Source of the DNA: Gammaproteobacteria bacterium
GTDB taxonomy: Bacteria; Pseudomonadota; Gammaproteobacteria; Pseudomonadales; Azotimanducaceae
Assembly (NCBI GenBank): GCA_018666555.1
Contig: JABIZD010000104.1
Span: 16,103-80,102, forward strand
DNA length: 64,000 bases
Direction of reading: 5' to 3'
Shown one piece after another: positions 57,199-64,000 of the stretch (position 1 is its first letter; every line of letters starts with the position of its first letter). The position numbers were made by a program, and so were the translations under genes. The notes beneath the pieces are model-generated. The model did not search any database and had not been told where the DNA came from. It was given only the letters and a program-made list of their open reading frames with translations.

Positions 57199-58662
57199 AT
57201 GGAAGTAACTTTAGAATCGATATCAGACCTTGAACGCAAGATGTGTATTGTCGTGCCATCTGCGGAGGTGGACTCAAAAGTAGACGATAAACTAAAACAA
57301 ACGGCGGGTCAGGTCAGAATAAAGGGGTTCCGACCCGGCAAAGTCCCTCTGCGTGAGGTCAAGCGCCGATTTGGTGTGGGCATATTGCAGGAGGTTTCCA
57401 GCGAAATGATGCAGCAGAGTTTTGCAGAGGCTATTCAGCAGGAAACCGTTAATCCCGCAGGCACGCCGACGATAGAAGATGTTGTCATTGAAGCCGGTAA
57501 GGATTTAACGTTTACCGCCCTGTTCGAAGTGTTCCCGGATATTGAGCCGGGGGATTTCAGCACCATACAGGTAGTTCGACCCGTAGCCGATATAAGTGAG
57601 TCAGACCTTGATAGTATGGTTGAGCGTTTGCGTGAGCAGAGAAAAGAATTTGTGACGGTTGATCGAGCTGCTGCTGTAGAGGATCAAGTCAATATTGATT
57701 ACTCTGGTTCTGTCGATGGGGAAGATTTTGAGGGCGGGCAGGCTGATGGTTCAGATATCGTCATAGGTTCTGGTTCCATGATCCCTGGGTTTGAAGAAGG
57801 GCTGACGGGGCTGTCTGCAGGCGACGAGACTGCCCTTGATGTGACATTTCCTGAAGATTATCAAAAGGAAGAACTTGCCGGAAAGCAGGCTGTTTTTAAA
57901 ATCAAAGTCAACAAAGTAGAGGAATCACAACTGCCTGAAGTTGATCAGAGTTTCTTTAAAGAATTTGGTGTAGAGGAAGGTGATTTAGAGGCTTTTCGTG
58001 TTGAAGTAAGAGCTAACATGGAAAAGGAACTGAAAGCGGCGGTAGACAATAAGGTAAAGAGTCAGATCATGGATGGCTTGGTTGATTCAACTGAGATCTC
58101 GGTACCAAAGGCGCTTGTCAATGATGAAATTGACAGGATGCGGCAGGATATGGTTCGTCAGTTTGGCGGTGGACAGCAATTTGACGCATCGATGTTGCCA
58201 GCGGAATTATTTGAAGATCAGTCCATCAGGCGGGTCCAACTGGGGTTGATTGTCAACGCCATAGTCGAAAAAAATAATATGGTCGTTGATGCAGATCGAG
58301 TCCGCGAGAAAATTGAAGAAATTGCCAGTAGTTATGAGCAGCCAGAACAGTTGGTTAACTACTATTACAGTAACGAAGAACAGCTCAAGCAGGTACAGAG
58401 CCTGGTAATGGAAGAGCAGGTAGTTGAATCAATTCTTAGCGAAGCTGAAGTGACTGATCAGGAAATGCCCTATGAAGAAGCGATTAAGCCACCAGAGCAA
58501 GCCGAGCAGGCTGAGGATGAAGCTGCCCAGGCAGGTGAGGCTGATGCCACTACAGAGGATGACATTGAGGATGCCGTGATCGTCGACGAGACTGCGGATG
58601 ACGATAGTCCAGCCCCTGAGGCCGATGAAGACGACAGTGATATCGCTCAGAGCAAGGAATAA
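57199..58662 (+). CDS. tig: Trigger factor with long acidic C-terminal extension
   Basis: Trigger factor (487 aa) meets nascent chains at the ribosome. The N-terminal ribosome-binding domain has GFRPGKVPLREVKRRFG. The FKBP-like isomerase domain spans about 150-245 (VNIDYSGSVDGEDFEGGQ) and the helical C-domain follows. The usual protein ends near residue 432. Here about 55 further residues, some 40% Asp/Glu, follow the aligned end (EEAIKPPEQAEQAED onward). It lies 50 bp after tRNA-Leu and heads the tig-clpP-clpX-lon region. Confidence 0.95.
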   Translation: MEVTLESISDLERKMCIVVPSAEVDSKVDDKLKQTAGQVRIKGFRPGKVPLREVKRRFGVGILQEVSSEMMQQSFAEAIQQETVNPAGTPTIEDVVIEAGKDLTFTALFEVFPDIEPGDFSTIQVVRPVADISESDLDSMVERLREQRKEFVTVDRAAAVEDQVNIDYSGSVDGEDFEGGQADGSDIVIGSGSMIPGFEEGLTGLSAGDETALDVTFPEDYQKEELAGKQAVFKIKVNKVEESQLPEVDQSFFKEFGVEEGDLEAFRVEVRANMEKELKAAVDNKVKSQIMDGLVDSTEISVPKALVNDEIDRMRQDMVRQFGGGQQFDASMLPAELFEDQSIRRVQLGLIVNAIVEKNNMVVDADRVREKIEEIASSYEQPEQLVNYYYSNEEQLKQVQSLVMEEQVVESILSEAEVTDQEMPYEEAIKPPEQAEQAEDEAAQAGEADATTEDDIEDAVIVDETADDDSPAPEADEDDSDIAQSKE

Positions 58663-58859
58663 GCAGGATAGTCGCTACTGATATATGGGTATATAAAGTG
58701 GTATTATTTGCATGTCAGGATGCTCAGGATAAGCTGGGTATTGTCCCGGCAGGTACAGAATAAAGGTTATTGTGGCTGGTCCAAGGGATCACCGTACACA
58801 GATAAAACTGCTGTCTTTTTCACCAGAAGCGACAGCAGACAGCAGAGGAAGCAGCATAA

Positions 58860-59510
58860 ATGAGTTCATATATTGAGGGTCCTGGACAGTTGGTAACACA
58901 AGGCCTGGGCTTAGTACCCATGGTTCTGGAGCAGACACCACGAGGTGAACGCTCTTATGACATCTATAGCCGGTTGTTGAAGGAAAGAATTATTTTTGTA
59001 GTGGGACCCATAGACGATAATGTTGCTAACCTCATTGTTGCCCAGTTACTTTTCGCTGAATCGGAAAATGCTGACAAAGACGTACAGTTATATATCAATT
59101 CACCAGGAGGTTCGGTGACTGCTGGGCTGGCAATTTACGATACCATGCAGTTCATTAATTGTGATGTCTCAACGCTTTGTATTGGTCAGGCAGCAAGTAT
59201 GGGTGCTTTATTGCTGGCTGGCGGGGCGAAAGGCAAGCGTTTTTGTCTGCCCAATTCCCGAGTAATGATTCATCAGCCGAGTGGCGGCTCTCAGGGCCAG
59301 GCTTCTGACATCGAAATTCAGGCGAAAGAGATTTTGTATCTGAGAGAAAGAATGAATGAAATACTGGCTCAGCATACGGAGAAAAGTGTCGAGCAGATTT
59401 CAAACGATACAGAAAGAGACTTTTTTATGACTCCAACTGATGCTGCATCTTATGGCATCATCGATAAAGTGCAGGAGCCACGCTCGGCAGCTTTAGCAGC
59501 CGTAAAATAA
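58860..59510 (+). CDS. clpP: ATP-dependent Clp protease proteolytic subunit
   Basis: ClpP (216 aa) forms the tetradecameric serine protease chamber that works with ClpX or ClpA. The triad is Ser113 ([11 protein letters not shown]), His138 (VMIHQPSGG) and Asp187 (TERDFFMTP). Residues before about 15 are a likely propeptide, as in E. coli. It starts with ATG after AGAGGAAG, 197 bp after tig, and is followed by clpX. Confidence 0.97.
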   Translation: MSSYIEGPGQLVTQGLGLVPMVLEQTPRGERSYDIYSRLLKERIIFVVGPIDDNVANLIVAQLLFAESENADKDVQLYINSPGGSVTAGLAIYDTMQFINCDVSTLCIGQAASMGALLLAGGAKGKRFCLPNSRVMIHQPSGGSQGQASDIEIQAKEILYLRERMNEILAQHTEKSVEQISNDTERDFFMTPTDAASYGIIDKVQEPRSAALAAVK

Positions 59511-59622
59511 CAGTTGGGTTTTCAGTTTCGGTAAAAACATTGTCATAAATTTGGTTTGAGACCAGATGAATGCATGGTATATATAGATATAAATCAGGTT
59601 AGTTTTAGGGATTGAGGTTGTT

Positions 59623-60900
59623 ATGTCAGACGAACATGACGGAAACAATAATGATGGCAAGCTGTTGCACTGCAATTTTTGTGGTAAAAGCCAGCATGAA
59701 GTCAGGAAACTGATAGCCGGACCATCAGTATATGTTTGTGACGAATGTGTTGAACTCTGTAATGATATAATTCGAGAGGAATTGCAGGAGTCCAGTGAAG
59801 AGGAAAAGCTCAAGAAGCTTCCTACTCCACAGGAAATCAAAGCAATCCTTGATGAGTATGTCATTGGTCAGCAACGGGCTAAACGAGTTCTGTCGGTGGC
59901 CGTCTATAATCACTATAAGAGATTAAATTATTCAGGCAACAAAGATGATGTAGAGTTGCAGAAAAGTAATATTCTGCTGATTGGACCCACCGGTGTAGGT
60001 AAAACCCTGCTGGCGGAAACGCTGGCTCGATTGCTTGACGTGCCATTTACTATAGCGGACGCAACGACTTTAACCGAGGCGGGTTATGTCGGTGAAGATG
60101 TCGAGAATATTATTCAGAAATTACTGCAGAAATGTGATTATGATGTTGATAAGGCGCAGGTGGGCATAGTTTACATCGATGAGATTGATAAAATTTCTCG
60201 CAAGAGTGACAACCCTTCAATTACCAGAGATGTCTCTGGCGAAGGTGTGCAGCAGGCGTTGTTGAAGCTAATTGAGGGAACGGTCGCGTCTGTTCCACCC
60301 CAAGGTGGACGGAAACACCCCCAACAGGAATTCCTGCAGGTGGACACATCGAATATCCTGTTTATCTGTGGCGGCGCCTTTTCAGGGCTGGACAAAGTCA
60401 TCATGAACCGGTCAGCCAAGAGCGGTATTGGATTTAGCGCCACAGTAGAGATGGAGTCAACCAAGAAGAATCTAGGTGAAACGTTAAGAATTGTTGAGCC
60501 AGAGGATCTGGTTAGATATGGCCTGATTCCCGAATTTGTCGGACGTTTGCCAGTCCTGGCTACTTTGGATGAATTAGACGAGGATGCACTGGTACGAATT
60601 CTGGTTGAGCCAAAAAATTCCTATACCAAGCAGTACACCAAGCTGTTTGAAATGGAAGACGTAGAAATTGATTTCCGAGAGGACGCGCTACAGGCGGTCG
60701 CTCGCAAGGCCGTCGATAGGAAAACAGGGGCAAGAGGACTGCGCTCCATTCTTGAATCTGTATTGCTTGAGGTTATGTATAGAATTCCCTCAGAAGAAGA
60801 TGTCAGCAAGATAGTGATTGATGAAAATGTCATTATTGGTAACAGCGAACCCATGTTGATCTACGAAAACCAGGATCGACAGAAAGTAGTTACGGAATAG
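59623..60900 (+). CDS. clpX: ATP-dependent Clp protease ATPase subunit ClpX
   Basis: ClpX (425 aa) unfolds substrates for ClpP. The N-terminal zinc finger has Cys17, Cys20, Cys39 and Cys42. The AAA+ core shows Walker [16 protein letters not shown], Walker [11 protein letters not shown], the pore loop GYVGEDVEN and the ClpP-binding loop [14 protein letters not shown] followed by IGF. It is separated from clpP by 112 bp; that stretch has an AT-rich TATATATAGATATA element but no firm promoter. A strong terminator lies downstream. Confidence 0.97.
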   Translation: MSDEHDGNNNDGKLLHCNFCGKSQHEVRKLIAGPSVYVCDECVELCNDIIREELQESSEEEKLKKLPTPQEIKAILDEYVIGQQRAKRVLSVAVYNHYKRLNYSGNKDDVELQKSNILLIGPTGVGKTLLAETLARLLDVPFTIADATTLTEAGYVGEDVENIIQKLLQKCDYDVDKAQVGIVYIDEIDKISRKSDNPSITRDVSGEGVQQALLKLIEGTVASVPPQGGRKHPQQEFLQVDTSNILFICGGAFSGLDKVIMNRSAKSGIGFSATVEMESTKKNLGETLRIVEPEDLVRYGLIPEFVGRLPVLATLDELDEDALVRILVEPKNSYTKQYTKLFEMEDVEIDFREDALQAVARKAVDRKTGARGLRSILESVLLEVMYRIPSEEDVSKIVIDENVIIGNSEPMLIYENQDRQKVVTE

Positions 60901-61027
60901 GTTGCCAGGTTACTTTACCGTTTGAGCAGCGCTGTTATTGGTGCAGGATTAATTAGCATTGATAGCAGGCTAAAGCCGCTGGTAAATGAATGTATGCTGG
61001 CCGATTGGCGCTGAATACAGGCGTTGT

Positions 61028-61055
61028 AAAAAGACCCAGGAGGGTCTTTTTTTTT
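61028..61055 (+). terminator. Strong intrinsic terminator after clpX
   Basis: AAAAAGACCC (61028-61037) pairs perfectly with GGGTCTTTTT (61042-61051) around AGGA, and the T-run continues to 61055. It separates clpX from lon, so lon should have its own promoter. Confidence 0.92.
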
Positions 61056-61186
61056 GGCTGAAGAATCTTTAGGAGTGCCTTTTGTGGGGTGCTTATCAAC
61101 TATGAGTCGTTTAAAGTAAGGACGACTATTATTCGTGAATCAAAACAATTCAGGTTAGAATACGGATCTTGAATCTGGAATAAATT

Positions 61187-63574
61187 ATGAGTCAATTAAA
61201 ACAGGTACCCGTGGTGACACTGCGTGATATGGTGGTTTATCCGCACGGTGTGCAACCACTGTTTATCGGTACAGAGAAGTCAATTCGTGCCCTGGAGCAA
61301 GCGCAGGCGGAAGGGGCTGACAAGCGAATCCTGTTAGTAGCAAAGCTGGATCCTGAAAATAACGATCCAGCCTCGACTGATCTTTATCAGTTTGGTACTA
61401 CCGCAACGATTCTGCAATTGATTCGCTTGCCGGATAAAACCGTGAAAATACTGGTGGAGGGCGAAAGCCGAGCCATCGTATCAGAAGTGGTCGATATAGA
61501 CGGTATCTTCCTTGCCGATGTCGACTTGATAGAAGAAGAGTCCTTGGACCATGCCGAAGCTGATGCACTGAATCAATCTTTGATGTCTGGGTTTGAAAAA
61601 TACGTTCGACTTAGTAAAAAGATTCCCAAAGAAGTGGTGACGTCTCTGGCTGGAGTCGAAGACCCAAGTCGCCTGGTTGATACTATCGCCTCCCAGCTAA
61701 ACCTGAAATTAGCCGAGAAACAGGCCATTCTCGAGATAATAGTCGTTAGGGATCGTATCGATCATGTCAGCAAATTACTGACTGCAGAGATCGAACTGAC
61801 CGGAGTCGAAAAGAAGCTTCGCGGTCAGGTGAAGAAGCAAATGGAGCGAAGTCAGCGAGAGTATTATTTGAATGAGCAGATGAAAGCAATTCAGAAAGAG
61901 CTGGGTGACCTGGATGAAGCTCCTAACGAGATAGAAGAGCTACAGTCCAAGTTAAAGGATTCGGGTATGCCTAATGAGGCATTGGAGAAAACTTCGGCTG
62001 AGATCAAAAAATTGAAAATGATGTCGCCCATGTCAGCTGAAGCGACTGTGGTCAGGGGTTATATTGATTGGATGCTGAATACGCCCTGGAAAAAGCGATC
62101 TAGATTGAAAACTAATATTGCCGATGCTGAAAGAATTTTAAATGAAGATCATTACGGTCTAGACGATGTCAAAGACAGAATTCTGGAGTTTCTGTCAGTT
62201 CAAAAGAGAGTGAAAAAGAACAAAGGACCGGTATTATGCCTGGTGGGGCCACCTGGTGTAGGTAAGACCTCCCTGGGTGAATCGATTGCCCGGGCGACCA
62301 GTCGAAAATTTGTTCGAATGGCTCTAGGCGGCGTGAGGGATGAGGCTGAGATAAGAGGACACCGGCGCACTTATATTGGATCTATGCCCGGGAAAATCAT
62401 ACAAAAATTATCAAAAGTGGCTGTTCGTAATCCTCTTTTTCTGTTTGATGAGGTGGATAAAATGGGCCAGGATCATCGTGGTGATCCTTCCTCTGGCTTG
62501 CTGGAAGTGCTTGACCCGGAACAAAACAGTACGTTTAACGATCATTATCTGGAGGTGGATTACGATCTTTCTGAAGTCATGTTCATTTGTACTTCAAATT
62601 CGATGAACATTCCTGCACCCCTGCTCGACCGGATGGAAGTGATTCGAATTCCTGGATATACGGAGGATGAAAAACAGCATATAGCAAGGCGTTTTTTAGT
62701 GCCCAAACAGTTGAAAAACAACGGTCTGAGAGAGCAAGAGTTAGAGATCACTGATGCAGCAATCGTCGACCTTATCAGGTACTACACCAAAGAGGCAGGC
62801 GTGCGTGGACTGGAAAGGGAAATCGCCAAAGTCTGCAGAAAAGTGGTCAAGCAGGCAGCCACTGCCTCGGAAGACGTCTGCCTGGAAATTGATAGTGAGC
62901 AGCTAGAGGCTTTCTCCGGAGTTCGGCGTTTTAATTTTGGCAGGGCTGAAATCGAAGACCAGGTGGGGCAGGTAACCGGTCTGGCAGTCACCAGTGTTGG
63001 CGGGGAGTTGTTGACTATTGAAAGTGCCGCCGTACCTGGTAAAGGCTTGACGACTAAAACGGGTTCTTTAGGTGATGTCATGCAGGAGTCGATTCAGGCG
63101 GCCATAACCGTTGTACGCAGTCGAGCCGAAGTACTCGGGATTGCTGCGGATTTCCACGAAAAATTTGATCTTCATATTCATATGCCTGAAGGCGCAACAC
63201 CAAAAGATGGCCCCAGCGCAGGAATTGCATTGTGTACTGCTATCGTGTCAGTTTTGACAGGGATCGCTGCGCGCGCCGAAGTGGCTATGACAGGAGAGAT
63301 TACCTTGAGAGGGCAGGTATTACCGATTGGGGGATTAAAGGAAAAATTACTGGCAGCTCATCGAGGCGGGATAAAAGTAGTCATGATTCCGGATGAAAAT
63401 AAACGGGATTTAAAGGATATTCCTGATAATATCAAAGGCGAATTAGAAATTATTCCAGTTAAGTGGATCGACGAGGTACTCGAGGTTGCATTGCAACGTA
63501 TGCCTGCGCCTGGAGCCGATACCAGCGATGGTTCGCAGGAAAAGAAGCAGGACTCACGGATTAGTGCTCATTGA
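61187..63574 (+). CDS. lon: ATP-dependent protease Lon
   Basis: Lon (795 aa) degrades misfolded and regulatory proteins in the cytoplasm. The N-terminal substrate domain starts with VVTLRDMVVYPHGVQPLFIG. The AAA+ domain has Walker A GPPGVGKTSLGESIA and Walker B FLFDEVDKM. The protease domain has Ser677 in PKDGPSAGIA and a Lys near 720 in GGLKEKLLAAHRGG. No clear heat-shock promoter is visible in the 130 bp after the terminator. hupB follows. Confidence 0.97.
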   Translation: MSQLKQVPVVTLRDMVVYPHGVQPLFIGTEKSIRALEQAQAEGADKRILLVAKLDPENNDPASTDLYQFGTTATILQLIRLPDKTVKILVEGESRAIVSEVVDIDGIFLADVDLIEEESLDHAEADALNQSLMSGFEKYVRLSKKIPKEVVTSLAGVEDPSRLVDTIASQLNLKLAEKQAILEIIVVRDRIDHVSKLLTAEIELTGVEKKLRGQVKKQMERSQREYYLNEQMKAIQKELGDLDEAPNEIEELQSKLKDSGMPNEALEKTSAEIKKLKMMSPMSAEATVVRGYIDWMLNTPWKKRSRLKTNIADAERILNEDHYGLDDVKDRILEFLSVQKRVKKNKGPVLCLVGPPGVGKTSLGESIARATSRKFVRMALGGVRDEAEIRGHRRTYIGSMPGKIIQKLSKVAVRNPLFLFDEVDKMGQDHRGDPSSGLLEVLDPEQNSTFNDHYLEVDYDLSEVMFICTSNSMNIPAPLLDRMEVIRIPGYTEDEKQHIARRFLVPKQLKNNGLREQELEITDAAIVDLIRYYTKEAGVRGLEREIAKVCRKVVKQAATASEDVCLEIDSEQLEAFSGVRRFNFGRAEIEDQVGQVTGLAVTSVGGELLTIESAAVPGKGLTTKTGSLGDVMQESIQAAITVVRSRAEVLGIAADFHEKFDLHIHMPEGATPKDGPSAGIALCTAIVSVLTGIAARAEVAMTGEITLRGQVLPIGGLKEKLLAAHRGGIKVVMIPDENKRDLKDIPDNIKGELEIIPVKWIDEVLEVALQRMPAPGADTSDGSQEKKQDSRISAH

Positions 63575-63584
63575 GCATTTTAGC

Positions 63585-63613
63585 TTGATTCTCATAGGCT
63601 GGCTTGATATAAA
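63585..63613 (+). promoter_or_regulatory. Sigma-70 promoter of hupB
   Basis: TTGATT (63585-63590) and TATAAA (63608-63613) are spaced by exactly 17 nt, eleven bases past the lon stop. The leader to the hupB TTG would be roughly 90 nt. Confidence 0.65.
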
Positions 63614-63712
63614 ACGCTAGAGATTCACTTGCAGGAATCTACGGATTTTACAAAGTTAAAACTAGGTAAAATAACTTTCAAAACGAACAAACGGTTAGAT
63701 AAGGGGTATATA

Positions 63713-63985
63713 TTGAATAAGCAAGAACTCATCGACAACATCGCAGCATCAGCTGATATTTCCAAAGCAGCTGCTGGCAGAGCTTTGGATTCAGTAGTGG
63801 ATTCAATTTCCGCTTCGCTGAAGGGTGGCGATAGCGTAACTCTGGTTGGATTTGGTACTTTTTCGGTTCGCTCGCGTGCTGCACGAACAGGAAGAAACCC
63901 ACAGACTGGAGCTGAAATACAGATCAAGGCAGCAAATGTTCCAGCATTTAAAGCCGGTAAAGCTTTAAAAGACGCTGTCAATTAA
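63713..63985 (+). CDS. hupB: DNA-binding protein HU-beta
   Basis: HU-beta (90 aa) is a nucleoid protein that bends DNA as a dimer. The sequence [21 protein letters not shown] and the DNA-binding arm [20 protein letters not shown] match HU-beta closely. The frame runs back to 63629, but the first conserved residues follow the TTG at 63713, with AAGGGG (63701-63706) six bases before it. A TTG start on such an abundant protein is notable. Its position after lon is the conserved one. Confidence 0.95.
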   Translation: MNKQELIDNIAASADISKAAAGRALDSVVDSISASLKGGDSVTLVGFGTFSVRSRAARTGRNPQTGAEIQIKAANVPAFKAGKALKDAVN

Positions 63986-64000
63986 AGCAGTCAAGCAAAC

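Noticed and set aside
59578..59592. TATATATAGATATA upstream of clpX as a promoter
   Set aside because: No acceptable -35 hexamer occurs at 16-18 nt spacing.
61081..61186. Heat-shock (sigma-32) promoter for lon
   Set aside because: CTTGAA occurs at 61168 but is too close to the start codon and no CCCCAT-like -10 follows.

Overview
The window is chromosomal DNA from a gammaproteobacterium. Protein sequences and gene order resemble the Pseudomonas/Cellvibrionales side of the class. Two examples are gltA divergent from sdhCDAB-sucAB-lpd-sucCD, and tRNA genes-tig-clpP-clpX-lon-hupB. Acyl-CoA genes and a luciferase-like (LLM) oxidoreductase suggest a marine, heterotrophic, aerobic relative, but that placement is inference. 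I saw no rRNA, insertion sequence, integrase, phage gene or CRISPR array. Base composition looks even and moderate by eye (not counted).

Layout. 1-2.7 kb: 3' end of a crotonase gene, an aldehyde dehydrogenase and a GNAT acetyltransferase. 2.7-9.7 kb: a rightward block leuC-leuD-cimA-galT-LLM oxidoreductase-mtnA, mixing branched-chain amino acid synthesis with sugar-nucleotide and methionine-salvage functions. 10-12.9 kb: a DUF3014 membrane protein, a CaiB-type CoA-transferase and a crotonase lacking the two usual hydratase glutamates. 12.9-16.4 kb (minus): a LapB/LapC-like type I secretion pair without visible substrate or outer-membrane channel. 16.9-19.8 kb (minus): 2-hydroxyacid dehydrogenase, cyclophilin, citrate synthase. 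20.3-31.6 kb: succinate dehydrogenase, 2-oxoglutarate dehydrogenase and succinyl-CoA synthetase. With gltA and acnB (51.9-54.5 kb) this covers much of the TCA cycle. 31.7-35.6 kb: htpG, sixA, a DUF4892 envelope protein, folE. 35.7-47.7 kb: aroC, asd, fimV, truA, trpF, trpB, trpA, folC, a SPOR protein, cvpA, purF. The order matches the usual gammaproteobacterial block, but accD is absent from its common place before folC. 47.7-51.6 kb: MoxR-DUF58-TgpA. 51.9-56 kb: acnB, miaE, lpxH. 56-57.2 kb: tRNA-Pro, -Arg, -His, -Leu. 57.2-64 kb: trigger factor, ClpP, ClpX, Lon and HU-beta.

Most of the window is housekeeping, and I found no convincing new multi-gene system. The points most worth a second look are the catalytically altered crotonase next to a CoA-transferase, the orphan type I exporter, a perfect 19-bp tandem repeat upstream of the sdh operon, the acidic tail on trigger factor, the OmpA-like tail of the DUF4892 protein, the missing accD with overlapping trpA/folC, and two hairpins without T-tracts in gene-free gaps. 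Many genes start with GTG or TTG. Where a start differs from the longest reading frame, the reason is given in the entry.
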